Assembly (NCBI GenBank): GCA_964245755.1 | Contig: CAXTNV010000001.1 | Coordinates: 87,128 to 151,127 of the forward strand | Length of the DNA: 64,000 nucleotides | From: Lichenicoccus sp964245755 | Lineage (GTDB): Bacteria > Pseudomonadota > Alphaproteobacteria > Acetobacterales > Acetobacteraceae | Reading direction: 5' to 3' | Shown: piece by piece, positions 1 through 7,997 of the stretch | How the letters are laid out: every line of letters begins with the position of its first letter | How positions within the stretch are numbered: the stretch's first letter is position 1 | The notes under the pieces: model-generated | The model's database searches: none | Seen by the model: the letters and a program-made list of their open reading frames with translations, nothing else | What the model was told of the DNA's origin: nothing | Program-made: the position numbers and the translations under genes

Positions 1-1
1 C

Positions 2-547
2 ATCACGCGCGGCATGGCGTTCTCCGAGCCGGTCCTGTTCGAGCGGCTGATCGAGCTGCTGACACGCAGCACCGCCGATATGCTTTGCGCTCAGATTGAG
101 GCCGGAGCGGAGGCGGTGATGCTGTTCGACAGCTGGGCAGGCTTGCTGCCGCCATCGCAATTCCGGCGCTACGTGATCGCGCCGACCCGCGCCATCGTGC
201 TGGCGATCCGCGCCCGCCATCCCCATGTCCCGATCATCGGCTTCCCGCGCCTCGGCGGCCTGCTGATCGGAAGCTACGCTTCGGAAACCGGCGTGCAGGC
301 GATCGGCCTCGATACCGGCACAGACCTTGAGGTGGCCATGGATATGCTTCCCCACGGGATTGCCATGCAGGGCAATCTCGACCCGCTCTGCCTGATCGCG
401 GGCGGTGCAGCCCTCGCGCGTGAAGCGGACGCCATCCGCACGGTGATGCGCGGACGGCCGCATATCTTCAACCTGGGGCATGGCGTCATGCCGCAGACCC
501 CGCCGGAGCATGTCGGGGAGCTGGTCGATCGGGTGAGGCTTGCCTGA
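2..547 (+). CDS. hemE: Uroporphyrinogen decarboxylase, C-terminal part (5' end outside window)
   Basis: Converts uroporphyrinogen III to coproporphyrinogen III in cytoplasmic haem and chlorophyll synthesis. The reading frame is open from the left edge, so the N-terminal half, including the catalytic Arg/Asp region, is not visible. The visible part carries family landmarks: the FDSWAG segment, GFPRLGG, a GLDTGTDL stretch and the QGNLDP motif. It ends about where HemE proteins normally end. The next gene overlaps its last bases, suggesting co-translation with the HAD hydrolase and hemJ. In Caulobacter and related species the chromosome origin lies beside hemE; that is family knowledge and is not seen here. 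Identity is confident from the motifs. Confidence 0.93.
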   Translation: MTRGMAFSEPVLFERLIELLTRSTADMLCAQIEAGAEAVMLFDSWAGLLPPSQFRRYVIAPTRAIVLAIRARHPHVPIIGFPRLGGLLIGSYASETGVQAIGLDTGTDLEVAMDMLPHGIAMQGNLDPLCLIAGGAALAREADAIRTVMRGRPHIFNLGHGVMPQTPPEHVGELVDRVRLA

Positions 548-1250
548 GACGGGCCTGACGCGTGCACCGCTGCGTCTGCTGATCCTCGACTGCGACGGGG
601 TGCTGATCGATAGTGAGCCGCCGTCGAACCGTCTGATCGCGCAGGAGTGCCGTGCCAGGGGTTTGGCCATCACCGACGGGCAGGCAATGCTTCGCTTCGC
701 GGGCAAGGCGCTGCAGCAGATCGCGGCAGAGCTTCAATTGGATGATCGGATCGAGCTGCCTCTGGACTGGTCTGGACGGATGCATGGTCGGCTGATGGCG
801 ATGCTCGAGCAGGAGGCGGTCCTTATCGACGGTGCGCGGGAGATGCTGGAGGCGATGCACAGGCTCGGACTGCCGGTGCGGGTCGCGTCCAACTCCTCGC
901 ACGAGGAGATGGAGGTGAAGTTCCGCAGGACCGGTTTGGATCATTTGCTGCGAGGCCGGCTGCACAGTGCGCGCGATGTCGCGCGCCCGAAGCCGTGGCC
1001 CGACCTGTTCCTGATCGCCGCGGCAGCCGAGGGCGTGGATCCCCGCAGCTGTCTGGTCGTCGAGGATTCCGACACCGGCGTGCTGGCAGCACAGGCGGCC
1101 GGAATGGCCTGCGCGGTGCTGCGTGCGCAGGGGGCGCATCCTGTGATGCCGGCGGCAGGTGAACATGCGGCGGCGGTAACGCAGATCCATCATCTGCGGG
1201 CGCTGCGGCCGTTGGTCGTGGCGGCGATGCGATCCGAGACCGCGAGATGA
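540..1250 (+). CDS. HAD-family sugar-phosphatase-like hydrolase
   Basis: Predicted cytoplasmic phosphohydrolase of the beta-phosphoglucomutase/GS1 type, 236 residues. The nucleophile loop LDCDGVLIDSEP lies near residue 15. The VASNSS phosphate-binding motif, the lysine in RPKPWPDLF and the acidic VVEDSDTG loop follow in the order expected for subfamily I HAD phosphatases. A helical cap sits between the first two motifs. The start is probably TTG at 540, overlapping the hemE stop; no better codon lies before the nucleophile motif. Its stop overlaps the hemJ ATG, so it sits between two haem genes in one transcript. The substrate cannot be told from sequence, and a haem role is only suggested by position. 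Confidence 0.85.
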   Translation: MPETGLTRAPLRLLILDCDGVLIDSEPPSNRLIAQECRARGLAITDGQAMLRFAGKALQQIAAELQLDDRIELPLDWSGRMHGRLMAMLEQEAVLIDGAREMLEAMHRLGLPVRVASNSSHEEMEVKFRRTGLDHLLRGRLHSARDVARPKPWPDLFLIAAAAEGVDPRSCLVVEDSDTGVLAAQAAGMACAVLRAQGAHPVMPAAGEHAAAVTQIHHLRALRPLVVAAMRSETAR

Positions 1251-1696
1251 TCGACGCACTCGGTCCCTACCTGCTGTGGGAGAAGGCGCTGCACGTGATC
1301 TCGGTGATCGCCTGGATGGCGGGCCTGTTCTACCTGCCGCGCCTCTACGTCTATCACTGCACGGCAGCGGCGGGCTCACCGCAGAGCGAGCTGTTCAAGG
1401 TGATGGAGCGCCGGCTGCTCAAGCAGATCATGAATCCCGCGATGATCTCCAGCTTCTTCTTTGGCCTGATGCTGGTGCTGACGCCGGGTGCGGTTGACTG
1501 GCACGCAGGCTGGTGGTGGGTGAAGCTGAGCGGCGTGCTGCTGATGGCGGGCTTCCACGGCGCGTGCGCGGGGTGGCGCCGCGCCTTCGCTGAGGACCGC
1601 AACACGAGACCGCAGCGCTTCTACAGGGCCGCGAACGAGATCCCCACGGCGTTGATGCTGGTGATCGTCGTCATGGCGATCGTGCAGCCATTCTGA
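1247..1696 (+). CDS. hemJ: Protoporphyrinogen IX oxidase HemJ
   Basis: Membrane enzyme that oxidises protoporphyrinogen IX to protoporphyrin IX in bacteria lacking HemG or HemY. It has 149 residues with about four hydrophobic helices. Visible landmarks are the conserved histidine at residue 16, the following WMAGLFYLPRLYVYH segment and a WWWVKL stretch in helix three, as in the UPF0093/HemJ family. The ATG overlaps the stop of the preceding hydrolase by four bases. Being cotranscribed with hemE fits a small haem operon. Length is normal and no defect is seen. Confidence 0.93.
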   Translation: MIDALGPYLLWEKALHVISVIAWMAGLFYLPRLYVYHCTAAAGSPQSELFKVMERRLLKQIMNPAMISSFFFGLMLVLTPGAVDWHAGWWWVKLSGVLLMAGFHGACAGWRRAFAEDRNTRPQRFYRAANEIPTALMLVIVVMAIVQPF

Positions 1697-1738
1697 CCGG
1701 GAGACCGTGGTGCTGCACGTCGCTACCGGTCATGGAAA

Positions 1739-1814
<76 letters not shown>

Positions 1815-1909
1815 ACGGTGTCTCGCGGGTGCCGGCCTATAGCAGCGGGCCGGACGCAGCGGAAGTAGGGCAGGCCTGTCGCGAGCGCAAGGGCGCATTG
1901 CGCTATGCC

Positions 1910-2809
1910 TTAACTGTTAAGCAGGGCCAACACGCCGTCGAGCTGATCAAGATTGTCATAGTGGATGCGCAGGCTGCCGCCCCTGCCGTCGAACAGCACC
2001 TGGATGCGCAAGCCCAGCCTAGTGCGCAGGCTCCGTTCCAATGCGGCGATCTCGGGATCCTTACGCGCAGCAACCTCCGGCTTCGACTGTGCGGAGGCTG
2101 GTGCAAGGCCAACGCGAGCCGCGTGTTGCTGCGCCAGCGCCTCCGTCTGACGCACCGTCAGGCGCTGCGCGATAACCGCGAGAGCAGCCCTAGCGGGATC
2201 GGGATGGCCAAGCAGCGCTCTGCCATGACCGGCGGTGAGGGCACCGTTCCGCACCTCTTTGCGCACCGTCGCCGGAAGCTGCAGCAGGCGCACTGTGTTG
2301 GTCACGTGGCTGCGCGACTTGCCGATCGCGCCCGCAAGTTCATCGTGCGAAAGTCCGAAGTCGGTGATCAGCCGTTGCAGGCCTTCCGCCTCCTCCATCG
2401 GATCGAGGTCCTCGCGCTGCAGGTTCTCGACCAATGCGGCGGCCATCGCGTCGCCGTCGTCGAGATGGCGTACATGCACAGGCACGTCGTGCAGCCCGGC
2501 CTGTTGCGCCGCACGCCATCGGCGTTCTCCGGCGATGATCTGGTAGAACCCGCTGCGTTGCGGATGCGGGCGCGCCAGGATCGGCTGCAGAACCCCGCGC
2601 GTGCGGATGGAGGCGGCAAGTTCGGACAGCGCCTCCGGCTGCATCGAACGTCTCGGCTGGAACGGGCCGGCCTCAAGCGCCTCGACCGGCAAGCTGTGGA
2701 CCACCGTGGCAGCCTCGCCGGTCTGCTTGGCGAGAGCCGGCGGCGCATCGCCCAGAAGCGCCGCGAGCCCTCGCCCCAGCCTCGAAGGCGGCGGCTCCTT
2801 CTTGGTCAT
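1910..2809 (-). CDS. parB: Chromosome partitioning protein ParB
   Basis: CTPase clamp that binds parS, spreads along DNA and works with ParA to segregate the origin region. It has 299 residues. An N-terminal RLGRGLAALLG ParA-interaction motif is followed by the ParB/Srx domain with GERR at residues 94-97 and the ENLQREDLDPMEEA region. A helix-turn-helix follows around residues 140-170, then a C-terminal dimerisation domain. The start overlaps the parA stop by four bases (ATGA type). A near-consensus parS lies about 1.4 kb upstream at the rsmG start, and another at 39573. This is a chromosomal ParB by context and length. Confidence 0.96.
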   Translation of the reverse strand: MTKKEPPPSRLGRGLAALLGDAPPALAKQTGEAATVVHSLPVEALEAGPFQPRRSMQPEALSELAASIRTRGVLQPILARPHPQRSGFYQIIAGERRWRAAQQAGLHDVPVHVRHLDDGDAMAAALVENLQREDLDPMEEAEGLQRLITDFGLSHDELAGAIGKSRSHVTNTVRLLQLPATVRKEVRNGALTAGHGRALLGHPDPARAALAVIAQRLTVRQTEALAQQHAARVGLAPASAQSKPEVAARKDPEIAALERSLRTRLGLRIQVLFDGRGGSLRIHYDNLDQLDGVLALLNS

Positions 2810-3642
2810 GCACTTGGCTTCCTGCCGACGCCGCGACCCAAGCGCCCGACGAGTTCCTCCGCCAATTTCACGTAAGCGATAGATCCGCTGGAACGTGGAT
2901 CATACAGCAGCGCCGGCTTGCCGTGGCTCTGCGCCTCGGAGATCCGGATGTTGCGCGGGATCATCGTTTCGAACACCTGCTCGCCGAAGAAGCCGCGCGC
3001 GTCGTCTGCGACCAGCTCCGATAGGTTGTTGCGCCGGTCGAACATCGTCAGCACCAAGCCCTGCAGTTGCAGGCTCGGGTTGAACGCGCGCCGCACACGG
3101 TCGATCGTGCGCACCAGGTGGCTGACCCCTTCCAAGGCGAAGAACTCGCACTGCAACGGGACCAGCACGGCATCTGCCGCAACCAGGGCGTTTAACGTCA
3201 GCAAGCCCAGACTGGGCGGGCAATCGAGCAGCACCATGTCGTAGGGAAGTGCCGCGTCGTCGTCAGCGGTTAAGGCTTGCTGCAACAGGAACTCGCGCCG
3301 CTCGTAGCTGACCAGTTCGACCTCCGCACCCACCAGATCTGTATCAGCCGGTAGGAGTGACAATCCCGGGATCATCGTGTCTCGGACCAGCGCAACGAGG
3401 GGCTGGTTTTCCGCGAGCAACGCGTAGCTGCCGGCGCGGCGCGCGCCATATTCGAGGCCCAGGCCGGTCGATGCGTTGCCTTGTGGGTCGAGGTCGATCA
3501 GCAAGACTCGCTCGCCGGCAGTCGCGAGCGACGTTGCGAGGTTGATTGCCGTCGTCGTCTTCCCCACGCCGCCTTTCTGATTGGCGATAGCGATAATGTT
3601 GGGAATGATGCCCTCTTGATCAGGCGTCCGGCGAGCCTTCAT
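2806..3642 (-). CDS. parA: Chromosome partitioning ATPase ParA
   Basis: Deviant Walker-A ATPase that forms the nucleoid gradient along which ParB-parS complexes move. It has 278 residues. The deviant Walker A KGGVGKTT is at residues 23-30, DLDPQGNASTG follows as switch I, and LLDCPPSLG is the Walker B. The start lies inside the end of rsmG (overlap of about 23 bases) and the stop overlaps parB. The order mnmG-rsmG-parA-parB is the classic chromosomal arrangement. Length matches chromosomal rather than plasmid ParA. Confidence 0.96.
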   Translation of the reverse strand: MKARRTPDQEGIIPNIIAIANQKGGVGKTTTAINLATSLATAGERVLLIDLDPQGNASTGLGLEYGARRAGSYALLAENQPLVALVRDTMIPGLSLLPADTDLVGAEVELVSYERREFLLQQALTADDDAALPYDMVLLDCPPSLGLLTLNALVAADAVLVPLQCEFFALEGVSHLVRTIDRVRRAFNPSLQLQGLVLTMFDRRNNLSELVADDARGFFGEQVFETMIPRNIRISEAQSHGKPALLYDPRSSGSIAYVKLAEELVGRLGRGVGRKPSA

Positions 3643-4249
3643 GCGCTCCGATCCGCCGGATGTGGCTTAACGCGAGGATCACCCCGTCCGGATCGGTCCG
3701 GCTTGGGGTCCGCTTGATCGTCATGTGCCACCTCGTCGCGGCGTCGGTCAATTCACCCTCCACTGACCTGCCCTTGGGAAACAGGCAGACGCCCGATGGC
3801 AGCAGCAGCGGCGCAGCCCAGTGCAGCAGCGTTTGCAGCGGCGCCAATGCCCGTGCGGTGACGATGGGCGCCGCGGGAGGCGTTGCGTCCTCGATCCGGG
3901 TGTTCAGGATGGTCGCGCGCGTCATGGTCGCCCGTGCGGCTTCGCGGAGGAAGGCCGCCTTGCGCGTATCCGCCTCGATTAGGGTTACCGGATTGCCTGT
4001 GCGGATCGCGAGGATCAGTCCCGGGAATCCCCCCCCGGAGCCGAGATCGATGATGGGCGCATCCGCCGGAACATGCGCCGCCAGCTGCAGGCTGTCGTCT
4101 ATGTGGCGTGGCCAGAGCTTCGGCAGGTCAGTGGAGGAAACCAGGTTGATCCGGCGGTTCCAGCGCGTCAGCAGGTCAGCGAACTGCTGCAGCCGCACCA
4201 GGATTTCAGGAGGAAGCGCAGCGTCTGCTTCGTCCCTCCCATGTTTCAC
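3620..4249 (-). CDS. rsmG: 16S rRNA (guanine-527 N7) methyltransferase RsmG
   Basis: Uses S-adenosylmethionine to methylate G527 of 16S rRNA; the older name is GidB. It has 209 residues with a Rossmann fold. The NRRINLVS motif lies near residues 31-38 and the cofactor loop DLGSGGGFPGL at residues 68-78. The most likely start is GTG at 4249, which is in frame with and six bases after the mnmG TAG stop, so translation is probably coupled. That GTG sits in the middle of a parS-like palindrome, an unusual arrangement. No in-frame ATG lies nearby. Good Shine-Dalgarno pairing is not obvious. Confidence 0.94.
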   Translation of the reverse strand: MKHGRDEADAALPPEILVRLQQFADLLTRWNRRINLVSSTDLPKLWPRHIDDSLQLAAHVPADAPIIDLGSGGGFPGLILAIRTGNPVTLIEADTRKAAFLREAARATMTRATILNTRIEDATPPAAPIVTARALAPLQTLLHWAAPLLLPSGVCLFPKGRSVEGELTDAATRWHMTIKRTPSRTDPDGVILALSHIRRIGAHEGSPDA

Positions 4250-4257
4250 GTGAAACT
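4242..4257. promoter_or_regulatory. parS: parS-like ParB-binding site 1
   Basis: The 16 bases TGTTTCACGTGAAACT match the widely conserved chromosomal parS (TGTTTCACGTGAAACA) at 15 positions, including the whole 14-base inner palindrome. The site covers the mnmG stop codon and the rsmG GTG start and lies upstream of parAB, where parS sites commonly occur. It is followed directly by ATCCACAGG. ParB binding could also influence expression of rsmG-parA-parB; that is inference. Confidence 0.9.
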
Positions 4258-4264
4258 ATCCACA
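4256..4264 (+). promoter_or_regulatory. Possible DnaA-box-like 9-mer next to parS
   Basis: CTATCCACA differs from the strong DnaA box TTATCCACA at one base and abuts the parS palindrome. The second parS site is followed by a weaker match (CAATCCACA, 39587-39595). A single box like this can occur by chance and lies within the mnmG coding end, so function is uncertain. Confidence 0.3.
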
Positions 4265-6124
4265 GGGTGAGGCGCGCACATGCACCAGGAGGGCGACCAG
4301 GGCGGATGGCGTCACGCCGGATACTCTCTGCGCCGCGCTGAAGCTGGCCGGTCGTGCGACCGACAGGCGCTCGCGCATCTCGGTGCTCAGCCCGCCGATT
4401 GTGCTGTAGTCGAGATCCTGCGGCAACGCGATCGCACTCTCCGTGGCGAGCTGCCGGATTTCGCGCGCCTGCCGGCCGAGGTAGCCGCTGTAGCGGGCCT
4501 CGATCATCAGATGTCGGCGCACTCGAGTGGGTAGCTCAAGGAGCCAAGGGCAGAGGCCGCCCAAAGCTTCGGCCTCGGCGTCGCCGGCGAGAACCTCGAA
4601 TAGCGACCGGCGACGACCGTCAGCGGTCGAGGCGATCCCGTGCCGCCGTAGCGACTCCGACGAGAAGCTTTCCTGCTCGGCGCGCTGTGTTGCGGCAGCG
4701 ATGCTGGCCTCGTCTGCCTGGAACAGCTCGGCACGTTGCGAGCCGACGCATCCCCATGCCATTCCTATCCGGGTGAGGCGGAGGTCGGCGTTGTCGGCGC
4801 GCAAGCTCAGGCGAAACTCAGCTCGAGACGTGAACATGCGATATGGCTCGCTGACCCCCTGTGTCGTAAGGTCGTCGATCATCACCCCGATATAGCCGGC
4901 GCCGCGATCGACGGTGCCGGGGAGGCCGCCGCCGGCGAGCCGCGCCGCGTTGATGCCGGCAAGAATGCCCTGTGCCGCCGCCTCCTCGTAGCCGGTCGTG
5001 CCGTTGATCTGCCCAGCGAGGAACAGGCGCGGCATCGCGCGGAGCTCCAGGGTGGGCAGCAGGGCTCTCGGATCGACAAAGTCGTACTCGACCGCGTAGC
5101 CGGGGCGGACGATGCGTGCCTGCTCCAGGCCGGGGATGGTTGCGATCAACTGCGCCTGCACAGCTTCGGGGAGGCTGGTGGAGATGCCGTTCGGGTAGAC
5201 GAGGTCACCCCCCAGGTTACCTGGCAAGGCTTCCGGTTCGAGGAAGATCTGGTGGCTGGAGCGCTCCGAGAACCGCACCACCTTGTCTTCGATCGAGGGG
5301 CAATAGCGTGGTCCACGACCGGCAATCGACCCGCAATAGACCGCGGAAAGCTGCAAGTTCTCGCGGATGACCTGATGCGTCCGCGTGCCGGTCGCGGTGA
5401 CCCGGCACGACAGCTGCGGCGTGTCGATCCGGCTGGTAAGGCGGCTGAACGGCTCCGGCACGAGGTCGCCACGGTCTTCCGCCAGACCGTCCCAATCGAT
5501 GCTGTCGCGGGCGAGCCGCGGCGGTGTGCCGGTCTTCAGGCGTCCCATCGGCAGCCCCAGCGCCTGCAGACGAGCTCCCAGGCGGATCGCCGGGGTCTCG
5601 CCGAAGCGCCCGGCCGACTGGCTGTGCCGCCCCACGTGGATGGTGCCGCGCAGGAAGGTTCCTGCCGTCAGCACGACTGCGCCCGCCCGCATCTGCCGTC
5701 CGTCACTGCAGACGACGCCGCAGACCCCTCCATCCGCGTCGATCAGAAAATCATCGACCGCACCGCGCTCAAGGCTGAGCCCGCTCGTCTGTGTCAGCAG
5801 CGTGCCGATCGCGGCGCGATACAGGGAGCGGTCCGCCTGCACACGCGGGCCCTGCACCGCCGGACCCTTGGAGCGGTTCAGCAGCTTGAAGTGGATCCCG
5901 GCGCGGTCGGCGGCGCGGCCCATCAATCCGTCGAGTGCATCGATCTCCCGGACGAGGTGGCCTTTGCCGATACCGCCGATCGCCGGGTTGCAGGACATCA
6001 CACCGACGGTCTCAAGATCGTGGGTCAGCAGCAAGGTTCTGGCCCCGATGCGGGCGGAAGCCGCTGCCGCCTCGCAGCCGGCATGGCCTCCGCCCACCAC
6101 GATCACGTCATGCAGGCTGGTCAT
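4256..6124 (-). CDS. mnmG: tRNA uridine-34 5-carboxymethylaminomethyl modification enzyme, FAD subunit
   Basis: Partner of MnmE in making cmnm5U at the wobble position of several tRNAs; also called GidA. It has 622 residues. The FAD-binding VVGGGHAGCEAAAA motif is at residues 9-22, the conserved CNPAIGGIGKGHLVREIDALDG block follows, and KTGTPPRL and GYEEAAAQG lie in the expected places. A C-terminal helical domain binds MnmE. The start is just downstream of mnmE (stop at 6142) on the same strand, so both subunits are probably co-expressed. Length is normal. Confidence 0.97.
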   Translation of the reverse strand: MTSLHDVIVVGGGHAGCEAAAASARIGARTLLLTHDLETVGVMSCNPAIGGIGKGHLVREIDALDGLMGRAADRAGIHFKLLNRSKGPAVQGPRVQADRSLYRAAIGTLLTQTSGLSLERGAVDDFLIDADGGVCGVVCSDGRQMRAGAVVLTAGTFLRGTIHVGRHSQSAGRFGETPAIRLGARLQALGLPMGRLKTGTPPRLARDSIDWDGLAEDRGDLVPEPFSRLTSRIDTPQLSCRVTATGTRTHQVIRENLQLSAVYCGSIAGRGPRYCPSIEDKVVRFSERSSHQIFLEPEALPGNLGGDLVYPNGISTSLPEAVQAQLIATIPGLEQARIVRPGYAVEYDFVDPRALLPTLELRAMPRLFLAGQINGTTGYEEAAAQGILAGINAARLAGGGLPGTVDRGAGYIGVMIDDLTTQGVSEPYRMFTSRAEFRLSLRADNADLRLTRIGMAWGCVGSQRAELFQADEASIAAATQRAEQESFSSESLRRHGIASTADGRRRSLFEVLAGDAEAEALGGLCPWLLELPTRVRRHLMIEARYSGYLGRQAREIRQLATESAIALPQDLDYSTIGGLSTEMRERLSVARPASFSAAQRVSGVTPSALVALLVHVRASPCG

Positions 6125-6141
6125 CGATCACGCGCCTCGTC

Positions 6142-7425
6142 TCACTTGCCGATGCAGAACTGTCCGAACACGGTGTCTAGCAGGTCTTCCACTCCTACCG
6201 CTCCGGTCAATCCGCCGAGTGCCCGCATCGCCAGCCGTAGTTCCTCGCCGCGCAGTTCCGGCCAGGGCGTCCTTGCCGCATCCGCCAGGCGAGCGGCTGT
6301 CTCGACGATGCCGGCGCGATGCCGGGCGCGGGTCAGGGGGACGGATCCCCCACCCGCGGTAAGCGTACGCGCCTGCCGGGACAGGATGTCTATGAGGTGC
6401 GCGAGACCGGCGCCGGTGATTGCGCTGACGCCGATGGTCGCCGGCGGCGCCGGCGCGCGGTCGATCTTGTTGCAGATGACCAGATCGCTCGCGAGTTCCG
6501 CCGAAGCCCCACACCAGGGATCTATCACTCGCAGCACGAGGTCGGCCTGTTCGGCATGGTATCGCGCTCGCCTGATGCCCTCCGCCTCGATGGCATCCTC
6601 GGTGTCGCGCAGGCCCGCTGTGTCGACCAGCGTGACCGGGACGTCGCCCAGCACGATCCGGATCTCGAGCGCGTCGCGGGTGGTTCCGGGAACGGGCGAC
6701 ACGATCGCGGCTTCGCGCTGTGCGAGCACGTTCACCAGGCTCGACTTGCCGACATTGGGGGGACCCGTCACTGCGAAGACGAGGCCGCGACGCAGCCGCT
6801 CGCCGGGACCTCCGCCGGCCAGATGTGCATCCATCTCGGACATCAGCGCGCTCAGCTCGCGCTGCAGACGATCCTCGACTTCCACCGGCAGGTCCTCGTC
6901 CGGAAAATCGATCAGTGCTTCCTGTTGGGCGAGTGCCGAGCGAAGACGATGCGCCCAGTCCTGATACAGCGCGCTCAGTGCGCCCTCGGTCTGCCGCAGC
7001 GCCTGACGCCGCTGCGACTGGGTCTCGGCATCGATCAGGTCGGCCACACCCTCCGCTTCCAGCAGGTCGAGACGACCGTGTGCGAAGGCGCGGCGGGTGA
7101 ACTCCCCAGGTTCTGCAGGACGAGCGCCAAGCGAAACCAAGGCGTCGGCGACAGCCTCGATAACCGCGGGCCCTGCATGCAGATGAAGCTCCGCAGTGTC
7201 TTCCCCGGTGTAGCTGTTCGGTGCCGGAAACCACAGCACCAGGGCACGGTCAAGCAGATCATCCGACCACCACAGGCTGCGCAATGCCGCCTGTCGAGGC
7301 ACTGGTCGGGCGCCGCGACAGAGCTGATCGAGGATCATCGCGCAGCTGGGGCCACTGAGTCGCATGATCGCGATCGCCGCCCGACCGGCTCCGGTCGCCA
7401 AGGCGAAGATCGTGTGTTCTGTCAC
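6142..7425 (-). CDS. mnmE: tRNA modification GTPase MnmE
   Basis: GTPase partner of MnmG in wobble-uridine modification. The start chosen is GTG at 7425, giving 427 residues that begin VTEHTIFALAT as in the family. An AAGGGA-type ribosome site lies about eight bases upstream. The open frame continues further upstream but without family similarity. The N-terminal tetrahydrofolate-binding domain is followed by the G domain with P-loop GPPNVGKS at residues 221-228, DTAGLRDTEDAIE, and NKID for guanine recognition. The protein ends FCIGK, the conserved C-terminal CxGK motif. It heads the minus-strand mnmE-mnmG-rsmG-parA-parB cluster. Confidence 0.96.
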   Translation of the reverse strand: MTEHTIFALATGAGRAAIAIMRLSGPSCAMILDQLCRGARPVPRQAALRSLWWSDDLLDRALVLWFPAPNSYTGEDTAELHLHAGPAVIEAVADALVSLGARPAEPGEFTRRAFAHGRLDLLEAEGVADLIDAETQSQRRQALRQTEGALSALYQDWAHRLRSALAQQEALIDFPDEDLPVEVEDRLQRELSALMSEMDAHLAGGGPGERLRRGLVFAVTGPPNVGKSSLVNVLAQREAAIVSPVPGTTRDALEIRIVLGDVPVTLVDTAGLRDTEDAIEAEGIRRARYHAEQADLVLRVIDPWCGASAELASDLVICNKIDRAPAPPATIGVSAITGAGLAHLIDILSRQARTLTAGGGSVPLTRARHRAGIVETAARLADAARTPWPELRGEELRLAMRALGGLTGAVGVEDLLDTVFGQFCIGK

Positions 7426-7529
7426 GGGCCTGTCCCTTCCGCCTCCGATCGCGCTGCCGGCGTGCTCCGGTGGATCACGCTCTGGGCTGCCCAGAGCTGT
7501 TCTTGACACCCGTCGTCTTGTGCCGTGCG
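7426..7529. promoter_or_regulatory. Divergent intergenic region between mnmE and ogt
   Basis: About 104 bases separate the divergent mnmE GTG and ogt ATG starts, so promoters for both directions should lie here or inside the first codons. The mnmE ribosome site is at roughly 7430-7437 on the minus strand. I see no clear sigma-70 boxes or operator symmetry. Confidence 0.4.
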
Positions 7530-7997
7530 ATGGGTGCAGCATCGGAGCTCGGAGTGCCACAGTTATCTCTGCACAGCCCCGTAGGGGCACTCACCGTCGC
7601 GCAGGAGGATGAAGCACTGGTAGCCCTGGACTGGGGGTGGGCTTGCGCTCAGGAACAGACGCCGCTGCTTCGATGCGCCCGCGAACAGCTGCACGCCTAC
7701 TTTGATCGGCAGCTGGCAGCATTCGACCTTCCTCTGGCACCGTTCGGCACCGTGTTCCGGCTGAAGGTCTGGACGGCGGTGCAGCACATCCCGTTCGGCA
7801 ATACGCGCACCTACGGGGAGATCGCCCACGAAGTGGGTGGATGCGCTCGCGCGATCGGGCAGGCCAGCAGCTACAATCCCCTGCCGATCCTGATCCCGTG
7901 CCACCGCGTCGTCGCCCGCAACGGGATTGGCGGGTTCACCAGCCACGAGGGCGTCACCATCAAGCGGTTCCTGCTCGACCATGAGGGAAGTCAGTGA
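7530..7997 (+). CDS. ogt: Methylated-DNA-[protein]-cysteine S-methyltransferase
   Basis: Suicide DNA-repair protein that transfers the alkyl group from O6-alkylguanine to its own cysteine. With the ATG at 7530 it has 155 residues. The active-site IPCHRVV places the acceptor cysteine at residue 124, followed by GIGGF. The helix-turn-helix region IPFGNTRTYGEIA and the asparagine hinge SSYNPLPILIPCH are present. The frame is open further upstream (to 7470), but that extension crosses the mnmE promoter side and adds no domain. The stop overlaps the oxidoreductase start, so the two genes are coupled. Confidence 0.92.
   Translation: MGAASELGVPQLSLHSPVGALTVAQEDEALVALDWGWACAQEQTPLLRCAREQLHAYFDRQLAAFDLPLAPFGTVFRLKVWTAVQHIPFGNTRTYGEIAHEVGGCARAIGQASSYNPLPILIPCHRVVARNGIGGFTSHEGVTIKRFLLDHEGSQ

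Noticed and set aside
2860..2880. TTTCACGT within parA as a third parS
   Set aside because: Only half of the palindrome is present; the second half (GTGAAAC) is missing.
4736..6964. A 742-codon plus-strand open frame
   Set aside because: It is antisense to mnmG and mnmE, which are full length and motif-complete.
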